Assembly: GCF_008000815.1 (NCBI RefSeq)
Contig: NZ_CP042806.1
Location: forward strand, 4,278,001 to 4,342,000
Length of the DNA stretch: 64,000 nt
Source of the DNA: Terriglobus albidus
GTDB taxonomy: Bacteria > Acidobacteriota > Terriglobia > Terriglobales > Acidobacteriaceae
Direction: 5' to 3'
The notes beneath the pieces are model-generated. The model worked only from the letters and a program-made list of their open reading frames with translations, was not told where the DNA came from and ran no database searches. Positions 9,801 to 18,585 of the stretch are shown here, piece after piece (position 1 is the first letter of the stretch; the number at the start of each line of letters is the position of its first letter). Both the position numbers and the translations under genes were made by a program.

Positions 9801-10284
9801 CGCCATTGCCAGAGGAGAAGAACCAGACGTCACTCAATGGCATCCCCGCGCGCACGCTCTGCTGCGAACGGAGGGCATTGCACCGGACGATCTACCACGT
9901 CAGACCCGGGAGGTGGTGAGAGCCCTGGAAAGCATGCTGTTAGATCCCCAGGGCCGCTGGCTACTGCAGCCGCATCTCGCAGCGGCGAGCGAGTATGCCC
10001 TGGAAGACGAGACCGGACGACAGCTGCGTACCGACCGCACATTCTTTGCCGGTGCTGCTCCGTTGGCTTTGGGGAAGGAGGCGCTGTGGATTGTGGACTT
10101 CAAATCCTCAGAGAACTCGGGGAACGATACAGACGCTTTCCTGGCTGCACAGAAGAGACTGTATGCGCCCAAGATGATGGAGTATGCCCAGACACAACGT
10201 GCACAGTTGGGGGCGGAGACACCGATCATCCTGGCGCTCTACTTCCCGCTGCTGCCCGCCCTTATCCATTGGCAGGCAGAATAG
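6868..10284 (+). CDS. AddA/RecB-like UvrD-type helicase-nuclease
   Basis: The 1138-residue product is a superfamily 1A helicase with C-terminal nuclease, expected to act with the preceding protein in double-strand-break end processing. Motifs in order: Walker A APAGSGKT (K31), TFTRKATAEMKARV, VDEMQDTSTSQ (D430, E431), LVGDPKQSIYLFRQA, TTNFRS, TIHKSKGLEWDVVFVPA, KRLFYVAATRAKRSL, and the nuclease motif WIVDFKSSE (D1077, K1079). An ATG nine codons upstream (6841) is in frame, but the ATG at 6868 has a GGAG at good distance and overlaps the upstream stop in ATGAGTAA, indicating translational coupling. Such pairs are also annotated as 'probable DNA repair protein' plus UvrD helicase. Confidence 0.93.
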   Translation: MSKRPADFAQRQAALNTRASVLVEAPAGSGKTGLLILRYLKLLADASVEQPEQVLAITFTRKATAEMKARVLGALAAAQSGSEPEGEEWEHKAQVHRTAVQALERDAQLGWHLLEHPGRLNIRTIDSVCTELARALPVLAGAGALQQPVDDASALYREAASRTLRLLGGEDAVLNDDIRLLLLHRDGNLSDCESLLAEMLALREQWGHIVPLTGDLTDKALDTEVRPRLEEAIERLICLELSKLLEMLGSELANRIARMAAAFGDEPAYESIPNPYVLCLGLTGHPEPLPHAVEHWKTFARMFTTGGGKAWRSGSIFNQKNMQVAASKALKQQFQYLLADVAQNEALLPQFKAVLRLPDATYPDDQWQVAKALFRLLRAAMVELRLLFAERGQCDFSELSLAARAALDQDAEAASLAAGLGMRLQHLLVDEMQDTSTSQYDLLEKLTEGWDGISQTLFLVGDPKQSIYLFRQARVERFLETMQLKKLGTIQLEVVQLTTNFRSQHHLVKEFNRHFTPIFAEDAIAYTEAAPHLEAGGKEPIRWHAWVSSATQLSPEGKREARQQTRAFAREIAALAKHEVGSKAVLVRDRKHLLEIIAAFRAEGIPYRAVEIDSLAERIEVLDLLALTRTILHPADRPAWFAVLRAPWCGLSLAEMHLLAGQDDHAWRHVPVPRLLTERIALLAPEAAARAGRTWEVLQASIAERGTQSTARWVERTWRSLGGDVGLTPEALTNAEAFFRLLDTLESTGASLTTLPDRLQKLYATPEHRPDAVDLLTIHKSKGLEWDVVFVPALERKSGITGSRALSWLELESNSHLVLLSPIAPREEEKDALTSWIKNIHNQREAHERKRLFYVAATRAKRSLHLFALAHTSAKNTVEPQSGTLLQAAWPAAQTHFAPVLDPGLPFPALDEMEQESSAGETGNGLLRLPAALDPMAWLARPDKLGVPLEPSYQRPQGGIEARAFGNVVHLLVESMANAIARGEEPDVTQWHPRAHALLRTEGIAPDDLPRQTREVVRALESMLLDPQGRWLLQPHLAAASEYALEDETGRQLRTDRTFFAGAAPLALGKEALWIVDFKSSENSGNDTDAFLAAQKRLYAPKMMEYAQTQRAQLGAETPIILALYFPLLPALIHWQAE

Positions 10285-10299
10285 AGCACCGGGCTTTCG

Positions 10300-10479
10300 T
10301 CATGCTGCGGCGCTGATGCGCACCGACTTTGCGTCCTTAATTTGGCGGTGCATGCGCGCCAGATCCCGCAACTGCTCCGCCTCGTGGCGGTCCGCAGGAG
10401 GCATCTGGCTGGCTTCGGCTTCGAGCAATCGGGCGATGTACTCCCCCACCGTCATGCGAACTTCGTATTTGGTTGCCAT
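10300..10479 (-). CDS. Small hypothetical protein, 59 aa
   Basis: The ATG at 10479 (GGAAAG upstream) gives MATKYEVRMTVGEYIARLL, a compact charged protein with a long predicted helix (ADRHEAEQLRDLARMHRQIKDAK). The frame can be extended to 10521, but that start lacks a ribosome binding site. No family is recognised; the size and composition recall small antitoxin-like or DNA-binding helical proteins, which is only a guess. It is convergent with the AddA-like gene. A near-palindrome GGAAAACGTTTCC lies 18 bases upstream (10497-10509). Confidence 0.6.
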   Translation of the reverse strand: MATKYEVRMTVGEYIARLLEAEASQMPPADRHEAEQLRDLARMHRQIKDAKSVRISAAA

Positions 10480-10647
10480 ATTTCGATCTTTCCGTTGGAA
10501 AACGTTTCCTGTAGGAACCATTCCAAGCCGTAACGTTACCGCTTACGTACGATATCGGCGGCTTTGCTCCAGGCTTTAGTTTTGATTTCGTACTATTTTT
10601 CGGAGCGCCGCAGCACCCGGCGTTTCCCGGGGTCACGGAAGATCCAA

Positions 10648-11199
10648 CTACCCGTCGATACCGGTGGGAAACCCGTCGATGCTGCGGGTGTTCTTGAGTC
10701 TGCGGTACTCCTCAAGCTCGGTTTCGCTTTTGGACTCTGCCCAGCGGGTCAACGTGGCGCGATCTTCGACGTATTCGAATCTGGGGACTCCGTAGCCGCA
10801 TGAGGTCTGCACCAGCTCAACTCTGAGCACGATCATCTGCCGCGCTCCCGGACGCTCGGAACCCGCGAAATGTGCGACAAGCAGATCGCCGTACTCTTTC
10901 GATCCCCGCTTTGCGATTCGTCCCATGCCATAGAGCCGCAGGATCATCGGCGGTCCGTCCAGCGCGCAAAACATCAGAGTAAGACGGCCGTCCCGAAGGA
11001 GATGCGCTGCGGTTTCATTGCCGCTTCCCGTCTGATCCAGATAGAAGACCGCTTGCGGATCAATCACACGTAAGGCGGCAGCATCCTTCGGCGAGAGGTT
11101 GATGTGCCCCTCCGCCGCAGCCGAGGCGGTGAAAAAGATTCGCTGCTTCTCGATGAATTCGCGATGGATCGGCTCGATGGAGGAGAACTGCTTCGCCAT
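10648..11199 (-). CDS. Pyridoxamine 5'-phosphate oxidase family protein
   Basis: The 183-residue product starts MAKQFSSIEPIHREFIEKQRIFFTASAAAEGHINLSPK, the characteristic opening of the FMN-binding split-barrel family (PF01243-like), continuing VFYLDQTGSGNETAAHLLRDGRLTLMFCALDGPPMILRLYG. Members bind FMN or F420 and reduce or detect small molecules; the substrate here is unknown. It is cytosolic. Family length is normal. It diverges from the GH27 alpha-galactosidase gene across a 250-base region with operator-like repeats. Confidence 0.88.
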   Translation of the reverse strand: MAKQFSSIEPIHREFIEKQRIFFTASAAAEGHINLSPKDAAALRVIDPQAVFYLDQTGSGNETAAHLLRDGRLTLMFCALDGPPMILRLYGMGRIAKRGSKEYGDLLVAHFAGSERPGARQMIVLRVELVQTSCGYGVPRFEYVEDRATLTRWAESKSETELEEYRRLKNTRSIDGFPTGIDG

Positions 11200-11252
11200 A
11201 ACAATCTGATTCTAGCGACCCGCCTCTCTTCATTGTCCAGAATGGGAGGAGG

Positions 11253-11341
11253 CCACACCCGTGTGGTGCGACTAACGTACACGTCAAAAATTCATTGAAT
11301 TGAATAGAGAAATCTGATTGACAAATCGTTATCGTACACGT
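11253..11341 (+). promoter_or_regulatory. Operator-like repeats and promoter before GH27 gene
   Basis: The 250-base divergent region holds an inverted repeat CCACAC-CC-GTGTGG (11253-11266), CGTACACGT at 11276-11284, a TTGACA box (11318-11323), and TCGTACACGT at 11332-11341. The last site matches 17 of 23 positions around the perfect inverted repeat upstream of the TonB receptor gene (24222-24237). The pattern suggests a shared LacI-type operator; no convincing -10 box was identified. Confidence 0.5.
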
Positions 11342-11449
11342 TTTCATGTTAGCCGTTATCTGCGGCCTGAGATTCCCGGCACGTCGAATCGTCAAAACCT
11401 CTTTCCCTTGTCTGCTGAGGCACATACCGGTAACAGAGGAAGTGATCGC

Positions 11450-13921
11450 ATGAGACGCAGTTTCCTTCGCCCTCTCGTCCTGCTTACGGGACTTACCTTC
11501 TTTCTTCCCCACGCCAATGCCCAGGTCAACGGCTCGGGACAGAAACCCTACCTCGGCTGGAGCAGCTTCAGCCAGCAGACCCTTGACGGCAACTTTCTGA
11601 CGCAAGCGAACATGATTGCCCAATCCGATGCGCTCAAGGCGTCGGGACTCCAGGAACACGGATTTGTTTACATCAATCTCGACTCTGGCTGGCAGGGCAG
11701 CTTTGACCAGAACGGACGTCCGATCCCCAACACGGCAACCTTCCCAGACATCAAGGCGCTTGTAGATCACATCCATGCCAACGGCCAGAAGGCCGGCATT
11801 TACTGGATTCCCGGTATCGAGCAGCCTGCGGTTGACGGGAACTACCCGATCCTCGGCACGCAGTACCACACACAGGACATCGTGGTGACTCCGCTCGCCA
11901 GGGGCAATGCCTTTGGCGGCAATCCGCCAAATCCCTACCACGACAAGATCGACTTTACGAAGCCCGGCGCGCAGGAGTACATGGACTCGGTCGTCGCGCT
12001 CTTCTCTTCCTGGGGTTTCGACTTCATCAAGCTGGATGCCGTGACGCCTGGGTCCTATTCCAACGATCTCTCCATCGATAACCGCGCTGACGTCGAGGCC
12101 TGGTCGAAGGCGATCGCCAAGACTGGCCGGCCGATCTGGCTTACGGTCTCCTGGCAGCTCTCGCAGGACTACGCCTCTGTCTGGCAGCAATGGTCAAACG
12201 CGCGCCGCATTGACGACGATGTGGAATGCGAAGGCCGCTGCGCTACGCTCACCAACTGGCCGCGGATCGTTTTGCGTGAGTATGACGACGTGGGCTGGCA
12301 GCACGAGACCAGCACGACACTCGGATGGAATGACATGGATACACTCGACGTCGGCGATGGAGCGCTCGACGGCCTCTCTGATGACGAGAAGCAGACCGCG
12401 GTCACCATCTGGGCCATGGCGAACTCGCCCATGTATCTGGGCGGAGACCTCACGAAGCTGGACGATTTCGCCAAATCTGCCTTCACCAACGATGAGCTCA
12501 TTGCCGTCGATCAGTCTGGACGTCCTGCTGTGCAAGTGACGGGAGGTCCGCAGCCGGTATGGATGTCGAAGCAGGCAGACGGCAGCGTCTATGTCTCGCT
12601 TTACAACCTGAACGGACTCCCCAGCAAGATCACCGTGCGCTGGCGCGATCTCGGCTTTCGCAGTGCCAGCGCAGTGCGCGATGTGTGGAACCGCATTAAC
12701 CTCGGGGCCTCACCCACGGCCTTCACCACAACCGTCCTTGGTCACGGCTCACGTCTGCTGAAAGTGACACCATTCAGTACGGTCTCCGCACCGGCAGGCC
12801 ATGTCTACGAGGCGGAGTCCGCAACGCTCAACGGTACCACCTACGTCTCCCAGTGTTCTGCCTGCTCCGGTGGCGCTAAGCTGAGCTATCTGGGCGCCTC
12901 ACCTACGACGAACAACGCAACCTTCAATGTCTATGTGCAGAAGGCCGGCACCTATCGCATGGAAGTCGACGCGATGACTCAGGGACCGCGTGCCCTGGTT
13001 TACACCGTCAATGGGAGCCATCCTGCGACTCTCAATATGGGTGGAGGCAGCTTCAACCTGCCTCAGGCCACAACGGTTCCGGTAACGCTGCTAGCCGGGA
13101 ATAACGCGATTACCTTCGGCAATCCCGGCACCTATGCCGCGGATCTCGACCGCATCGTGATCTCCGGCGATGGCAGCGCGATTGCACCCGACTTCATCAC
13201 CTATGAGGCGGAAGCCGCGCAGCTCAGCGGCACGGCGAGCGTTGGCGGATGCAGCTTCTGTTCCGGCGGAGCCTATGTTGGGAACTACGGCGACGGCAGT
13301 CAGAACGCTGTCACCTTCCCTAACGTCACAGTTACGCAGGCGGGCACGTATCAGCTTGAGATCGACTACACGACCAGCGGCCCCCGCACCTTCTATATCT
13401 CCGTCAACGACGGTCCCGCGAGTCCATTGGAAGTGAACGGCAGCACCTTTGATTCCCCGGTACCCGTCCTTCTGCCCGTGCAGTTGAATGCAGGCAGCAA
13501 CAAGATCGTTGTCAGCAACCCGAACGCCGGCGGCTATGCTCCCGGCCTGGATAGCATTACCGTCGGACCGATCGTCGGCACATCCAGCCTGACGGCGGCA
13601 ATTACCAACAAGACAGGCCCAGACCTGCTCCGGATCTGGCAGCTTTCCCTCACGAATGCGGGCAATGCCGCGGCACAGAACGCGCACCTGAACAGCTTCA
13701 CGCTGATTCCGACCAACGCCGGTACAGGATGCTATGCCAAACCAGCGCTTCCGACGCCACTTCCTCTGGGTAGCATCTCCAGCGGATCAACAAGCAGTCT
13801 GAGCATGCCCATTGCCTTCTCGCCGCTCTGCCGCGATGATGACACCTACCGTTTGCAAGCCATCTTCTCTGCCAACAACGGAGCCGATGTCGGCAGCCTT
13901 ACCTCTATAGAAACCCACTAA
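11450..13921 (+). CDS. Secreted GH27 alpha-galactosidase with two CBM35-like modules
   Basis: The product releases terminal alpha-galactose with retention. ATG at 11450 has AGAGGA upstream and yields a signal peptide (MRRSFLRPLVLLTGLTFFLPHANA); the frame extends to 11318 without support. Residues 30-420 form the GH27 barrel: NLDSGWQG, the nucleophile in FDFIKLDAVTPG (D196), the RRIDDDVECEG region with the likely acid/base, and TLGWNDMDTLDVGDG. Two repeats beginning YEAESATLNG and YEAEAAQLSG (about 130 residues each, with paired Cys in CSACSGGA/CSFCSGGA) look like CBM35/CBM6-type carbohydrate-binding modules, followed by an Ig-like C-terminus. It belongs with the alpha-galactoside enzymes encoded downstream on the other strand. 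Confidence 0.92.
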   Translation: MRRSFLRPLVLLTGLTFFLPHANAQVNGSGQKPYLGWSSFSQQTLDGNFLTQANMIAQSDALKASGLQEHGFVYINLDSGWQGSFDQNGRPIPNTATFPDIKALVDHIHANGQKAGIYWIPGIEQPAVDGNYPILGTQYHTQDIVVTPLARGNAFGGNPPNPYHDKIDFTKPGAQEYMDSVVALFSSWGFDFIKLDAVTPGSYSNDLSIDNRADVEAWSKAIAKTGRPIWLTVSWQLSQDYASVWQQWSNARRIDDDVECEGRCATLTNWPRIVLREYDDVGWQHETSTTLGWNDMDTLDVGDGALDGLSDDEKQTAVTIWAMANSPMYLGGDLTKLDDFAKSAFTNDELIAVDQSGRPAVQVTGGPQPVWMSKQADGSVYVSLYNLNGLPSKITVRWRDLGFRSASAVRDVWNRINLGASPTAFTTTVLGHGSRLLKVTPFSTVSAPAGHVYEAESATLNGTTYVSQCSACSGGAKLSYLGASPTTNNATFNVYVQKAGTYRMEVDAMTQGPRALVYTVNGSHPATLNMGGGSFNLPQATTVPVTLLAGNNAITFGNPGTYAADLDRIVISGDGSAIAPDFITYEAEAAQLSGTASVGGCSFCSGGAYVGNYGDGSQNAVTFPNVTVTQAGTYQLEIDYTTSGPRTFYISVNDGPASPLEVNGSTFDSPVPVLLPVQLNAGSNKIVVSNPNAGGYAPGLDSITVGPIVGTSSLTAAITNKTGPDLLRIWQLSLTNAGNAAAQNAHLNSFTLIPTNAGTGCYAKPALPTPLPLGSISSGSTSSLSMPIAFSPLCRDDDTYRLQAIFSANNGADVGSLTSIETH

Positions 13922-13932
13922 CGCCACAGATG

Positions 13933-13970
13933 AGAAGGGCCGCCCGATGGGGGTGGCCCTTCTGTTTGTT
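13933..13970. terminator. Terminator between convergent GH27 and GH36 genes
   Basis: AGAAGGGCC (13933-13941) pairs with GGCCCTTCT (13955-13963), followed by GTTTGTT. It lies between the two convergent stops and could serve the GH27 gene chiefly; the T-tract on the other strand is poor. Confidence 0.7.
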
Positions 13971-13985
13971 CCATCAGAACGCACA

Positions 13986-16181
13986 TCATTGGCGATCGAG
14001 AACGAACATGGCTGCCTGAAAGTCTCCACGTAGAGCGACATCGACACCGTGATGCATCCAGTACGCTCCTGTCGCAGATTGGGGAGTATCGTCCTCTGAT
14101 TTGCCAGTTACAACTCTAAGTTTGTAGATGGCGTCCTCGCGAAGCCCTCGTAGATAGATACGGGGGAAGGGGTAGAGCTGGGAACTGGAATGCAGGAACG
14201 CGAAGATCACGGCCTGCCTTCCATCGCGGGAGACACTTTCGGTCACGGCCTGCTCTCCCTCACGCGGAGACATCAGGCGGTAGAGACTTCCCCTCTGTAC
14301 GGTCTCCCGCACTCCCTTGTAAACATCGATCATCGTGCGCGCCTTCGCGAAGTCTTCCGGTGTCCACTTGTTCAGGTTGGCGCCGATACCGAGCGATCCC
14401 TGCATTGACGAGAGGAATCGATACTCGAGCGAGAGCGCACGCTGGTTCACCCAGGTCGGTGAATCAGTTACCCAAGCCATCATGACCGCCGGCGAGTAGG
14501 CGTAGCTGAAGCCTTCCTGCAGAAGCAGCCGGTCATACGCATCCGTGTTGTCCGAGGGCCAGACCTCGTCTGTAAGGTGCATGACTCCAAGGTCAACACG
14601 ACTTCCGCCGCCGGAGCAGCTTTCGATCTCGACACTGGGATGCTTCTGCCGAAGCTTCTCCAGGATGTCGTAGTAGTTGCGCGTGAAATCGACGTACACG
14701 TTCTTCTGCTCTTCCACCGGCACTGCGGACCATCCAGGCTCGGACCAGTTGCGGTTGTAGTCCCACTTAAGGAAGGCGATATCGTTTTCGTTGAGCAGCT
14801 TATCGAGAGCCTGCAACACGTAGTCATGCACATCCTTGCGTGCCAGGTTCAGGACCAGTTGATTGCGTCCTTCGGTACGCGGTCGACCAGTAAAGTTCAG
14901 AACCCAGTCCGGATGCTTTCGATAGAGATCGGAATCGGGGTTCACCATCTCGGGCTCAACCCACAGACCGAAGTCCATCTTCAGGGAGTGCACCTTATCG
15001 ATCAAGGGCTTCAGTCCGTGAGGAAACTTCTGCGGATTGACCGTCCAGTCTCCAAGCCCGGCGTGGTCGTTATTCCGCTGGCCGAACCAGCCGTCATCCA
15101 TCACGAAACGCTCGACGCCGATACTCGCGGCCTTGTCAGCCAGCGCCATCTGGCCGGCCTCATCCACATTGAAGGTCGTGGCTTCCCATGAGTTATAGAG
15201 AACGGGCCGCAGCTTTGGTTGCGGTGCATGGGGCAGCAACGAATCCACTTCGAACCGATGCAATAAACGCGATGCGCCACCGACGCCCTGACTGGAGAAG
15301 CCGCCGTAAAAATATGGTGTCTGGAAGGTCTCACCGTTTTTCAGCAGATATGAGAAATCAAATGCGTTTGGCCCTCCCGTGATGCGGACGCCTTTTACAA
15401 CATCCTGCTCGATAGAGATCTGCCACGATCCGCTCCAACCCAGCGCAGCAAACCAGACCTCGCCCGTGTCCTGATCGTGATCTCCGACGTGATCAACCAT
15501 GATCCATGGATTGTTCTGAGAACCCGTCGTACCGCGACGGCTCTCAAGAACGGTCCTACCGGCGTGAACGGGCTGTTGTTGCAGATCCCACTCACCGGCC
15601 CAGCGCCCTGTGACGTAATGCAACTGATAGTTGAGAGCACGAGGCAGGTTGTAGGTTCCTCCGGCGACCTGTTCGATAAGGAATGGCGCACCTGTCCGAT
15701 TGGAAACCTCGGCGGAACGGCGAACGATACCGGTCTCGCGGTCTATGCGGTACTGAACCGTCACATAAACCTCGCGAGAGATGTCTTTCATCACAACGTC
15801 GAAGCCGTCGGCGACAACGCGATGGGATTGATACTTCAGCACGAGGTCGCGGTTCCCATCCGGGAAGGTCACCTTGAGATCAGGTTCGACATACAGTCCC
15901 CCACCCCAGCCAGTGAACTCCTGCGGTGTTGTGTTGGATGACATATCGAAGGACGAAGAGCCCTGCCCCGGCTTCGGCGGGGCAAACTCCTGGGCCGCCG
16001 GAAGACGTTCCCCCCAATACATGGTCTGCAGCTGCCCGGCATCATTGACACCTGCAACATAGGTCACGTCACCGCCATCAAGGCGAAAGACGCGCTGCGA
16101 TGGATTGCTCTGTGCGCGGGAAACCTGAATCGAAAAAGCGACCGCTGCCATCAGCAGAGCAGCCGAGCGGATGCGCCTCAT
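13986..16181 (-). CDS. Secreted GH36 alpha-galactosidase
   Basis: A 731-residue retaining alpha-galactosidase. ATG at 16181 follows AAGGAG and gives signal peptide MRRIRSAALLMAAVAFSIQVSRA; the frame continues upstream through the previous gene's end and is not used. GH36 hallmarks: the FVMDDGWFGQRNND segment, the nucleophile in FLKWDYNRNW (D474), SCSGGGSRVDLG, and the acid/base in WPSDNTDAYDR (D544). The exported location fits stepwise breakdown of oligosaccharides after TonB-dependent uptake. It is the last gene of the leftward operon, ten bases after the GH95 stop. Confidence 0.93.
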   Translation of the reverse strand: MRRIRSAALLMAAVAFSIQVSRAQSNPSQRVFRLDGGDVTYVAGVNDAGQLQTMYWGERLPAAQEFAPPKPGQGSSSFDMSSNTTPQEFTGWGGGLYVEPDLKVTFPDGNRDLVLKYQSHRVVADGFDVVMKDISREVYVTVQYRIDRETGIVRRSAEVSNRTGAPFLIEQVAGGTYNLPRALNYQLHYVTGRWAGEWDLQQQPVHAGRTVLESRRGTTGSQNNPWIMVDHVGDHDQDTGEVWFAALGWSGSWQISIEQDVVKGVRITGGPNAFDFSYLLKNGETFQTPYFYGGFSSQGVGGASRLLHRFEVDSLLPHAPQPKLRPVLYNSWEATTFNVDEAGQMALADKAASIGVERFVMDDGWFGQRNNDHAGLGDWTVNPQKFPHGLKPLIDKVHSLKMDFGLWVEPEMVNPDSDLYRKHPDWVLNFTGRPRTEGRNQLVLNLARKDVHDYVLQALDKLLNENDIAFLKWDYNRNWSEPGWSAVPVEEQKNVYVDFTRNYYDILEKLRQKHPSVEIESCSGGGSRVDLGVMHLTDEVWPSDNTDAYDRLLLQEGFSYAYSPAVMMAWVTDSPTWVNQRALSLEYRFLSSMQGSLGIGANLNKWTPEDFAKARTMIDVYKGVRETVQRGSLYRLMSPREGEQAVTESVSRDGRQAVIFAFLHSSSQLYPFPRIYLRGLREDAIYKLRVVTGKSEDDTPQSATGAYWMHHGVDVALRGDFQAAMFVLDRQ

Positions 16182-16191
16182 GTCGTACTCC

Positions 16192-18585
16192 TTATTGCTT
16201 GCGAAGTTCAGAGGATGAGAGGATGCGTGATTCTTCGCGGCGCAGTACCACGCTTGAACGCCGGTCACGATACCGGATCTCCACGGGACCTCCGATCCGG
16301 CTTTGAATCTTTGCGGAAACGAGCGAGCCCTTCCGCCACAGAATGTCCACGACACAGCCGCCGCGCGAGCAAAGACCCTTGACCTCTCCATCGGGCCAGA
16401 CGGCCGGAAGCGCTGGAAGCAGCTCGATATAACCGGCGTGTGATTGCAGCAGCATCTCAGCGATGGCCGCCGTGCCAGCGGTGTTTCCGTCGACAGAGAA
16501 GATATTGTCTTCGGCGCCGGCGACTCCTGCCGCTGAGTATGTCAGCAGGCTGTCGTCGGCGGAATTCGCGATGAGGTCGATCAAGTAGCGATGCGCGACA
16601 TCGCCTTTCAGCAGACGTGAGTAAAAGGCCACGAAGTTAGCGCGTCCCCACTCGCTTTGTTCCCAGTTTGCCGCCTTCGTGCGCATCTCGATCGTTACTT
16701 CGCAAGCGCGTGCAAGATCGGGTGTGCTCTGGGGCGAGATCTGGGACTCAGGATACAGCGCCGTAAGATGAGAGGTATGACGATGATTTGGGTCCGCATC
16801 GTCAAAGTCCTCGATCCATTCCTGCAGCCGTCCGTGTCGCCCGATCTGGAAGGGCGGGAGCTTCTCCCGCGCCACCTCAACACGGGCTCTGAACTCAGGA
16901 TCGATAGCCAACCGTTTTGCGGCTTCGATGCAGTGGGTGAACGTGGCGTAGACAAACACGCGGTCCGCCGTGTTCCCCATAGATTCGGCGGCCCGTTTGC
17001 CTGACGGCGTGAGATACCAGTTCTCCGGGGAATCCGATGGGCCTGTAAGCAACCAGCCGTGAGTCGGATCGGTCACGAGATAGTCCAGAAAGAACTCCGC
17101 CGCTGAACGGAGAATTGGATAGGCCGTCTTGCGAAGGTACTCCAGGTCTTGCCCGAAGGCATATCGATCCCAGAGCTGCAGGGCAATCCAGGCTCCTCCA
17201 GCGACAAACAACCCCCAGCCTGATCCTGATCCGGGTGCGGTGTATCCCCAGGGATTGCTGACGGTATGAGCCACCCAGCCCTTTGCTCCATACATCTCCT
17301 GCGCGGTTCTCTGTCCAGCGACACTTAACGCATGGATGTATCGAATGAGTGGCATCTGGCATTCGCCGAGGTTGCATACCTCGGCGGCCCAATAGTTCTG
17401 TTGCGTATTGATATCGAGATGGAAATCGTTAGACCATCCCATACCGGCCGCCAGGCTATCGTTCCATATTCCCTGTAGCGCCAACGGAAGCGGAGAATCA
17501 TGCCTGGAACCTGCAATCGTCAGATAGCGGCCATATTGAAAGAAGAGCGCAGAGAGTGGATGATCTGTTTCACCGCTGCGAACGCGTTTTCTTCTTTGAT
17601 CGGTGGGAATGCCATCCAGTGCCGTCGAGTGATCGCCGGAAAGCTGCAGCGAGCAGCGATTGAAGAGTGGCTGGTAATCATTGAGATGACGCGTCTTCAG
17701 CGTGTTCCATGACAAGGCTTTCGTCCGTTGCAGAGTCGCCTTGCATTGTTCTGTAGGGTCATGGCCTGCGAACGAGGTAGCGATCGCCAGTCGAATCTCT
17801 ACTTTGCGGGCTCGATCGATCTGCAAAGAATCTCTCTGCGGCGAGATCTGACCGTCGGAGAGGATGTACAGGCGAATCTCAAATGCGACTCCCGTCGCTC
17901 CGTCGCTATGTTTCTTCTCGAAGGCATGACCACAGAGATAGAGCGCGCTTCCATCGTTGATACCTTTGCTGATGGGGAGGCCTGAGTCTCCAAAACCGAT
18001 TGTCATTCGCGGCATTGCCTGGGGACTGCTGATCCGCGATACCAGTATCTGGTCGGCATGCGAGACAAAGGTCTCTCGGGTGTACCGCGTGTCGCCGCTC
18101 TCAAATCGAACGTAGCTGATCGCGTCGCTAAGATGAAGGGATCGCCGATATGCGGCCGGCGCTGACAGGCTGGAGGTATGAATCAGCAGCTCAGGAAGAG
18201 GAACATTGGTGCCAAAGTTCTTCATCTTGCCGAACATGTATTTCGAGCACTCCGCATTGAGCTCGTCATACTTGCCATCGAACCAGAGCTGGCGGATTGC
18301 GGGCAGTCGCTTCTTTGCCTCCGGATGGATCTGATCCGAGTCTGGTCCACCCGACCATGCTGTTGACTCAGACAACGCAATGCGTTCGGTCTCAACGCCG
18401 CCGAAGACCATCGCGCCTATGCGTCCGTTGCCCAGTGGAAGAGCGGATAGCCAGCGCTCAGCAGGCTTGTCATACCACAATTCAAGGGGTGCAGGCTGCA
18501 CCTGTCCTCGCGCGGCGGGAAGGCTTGAAGCAGTCGCAACAGCCCCAGTCAACTTGAGAAAGTCACGGCGTGACGTCTCTATCAC
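16192..18585 (-). CDS. GH95 alpha-L-fucosidase/alpha-L-galactosidase
   Basis: The 797-residue product belongs to GH95, inverting enzymes that remove alpha-1,2-linked L-fucose or the similar L-galactose. It starts from GTG overlapping the GH97 stop by one base (TAGTG). The N-terminus has a Tat-like signal ([25 protein letters not shown]), then [28 protein letters not shown], the usual GH95 opening. Active-site regions are visible: [12 protein letters not shown] (substrate-activating Asn residues), [12 protein letters not shown] (catalytic Glu region) and [19 protein letters not shown]. Length is standard. Together with GH97 and GH36 it suggests a substrate carrying both fucose/L-galactose and alpha-D-galactose. 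Confidence 0.92.
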   Translation of the reverse strand: MIETSRRDFLKLTGAVATASSLPAARGQVQPAPLELWYDKPAERWLSALPLGNGRIGAMVFGGVETERIALSESTAWSGGPDSDQIHPEAKKRLPAIRQLWFDGKYDELNAECSKYMFGKMKNFGTNVPLPELLIHTSSLSAPAAYRRSLHLSDAISYVRFESGDTRYTRETFVSHADQILVSRISSPQAMPRMTIGFGDSGLPISKGINDGSALYLCGHAFEKKHSDGATGVAFEIRLYILSDGQISPQRDSLQIDRARKVEIRLAIATSFAGHDPTEQCKATLQRTKALSWNTLKTRHLNDYQPLFNRCSLQLSGDHSTALDGIPTDQRRKRVRSGETDHPLSALFFQYGRYLTIAGSRHDSPLPLALQGIWNDSLAAGMGWSNDFHLDINTQQNYWAAEVCNLGECQMPLIRYIHALSVAGQRTAQEMYGAKGWVAHTVSNPWGYTAPGSGSGWGLFVAGGAWIALQLWDRYAFGQDLEYLRKTAYPILRSAAEFFLDYLVTDPTHGWLLTGPSDSPENWYLTPSGKRAAESMGNTADRVFVYATFTHCIEAAKRLAIDPEFRARVEVAREKLPPFQIGRHGRLQEWIEDFDDADPNHRHTSHLTALYPESQISPQSTPDLARACEVTIEMRTKAANWEQSEWGRANFVAFYSRLLKGDVAHRYLIDLIANSADDSLLTYSAAGVAGAEDNIFSVDGNTAGTAAIAEMLLQSHAGYIELLPALPAVWPDGEVKGLCSRGGCVVDILWRKGSLVSAKIQSRIGGPVEIRYRDRRSSVVLRREESRILSSSELRKQ

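Noticed and set aside
11060-12190. 376-residue minus-strand frame across the GH27 promoter
   Set aside because: Antisense to GH27 and to the flavin-family gene's 5' end; no domain or start signal.
14577-15191. Plus-strand frame inside the GH36 gene
   Set aside because: Antisense shadow of a well-supported GH36 gene.
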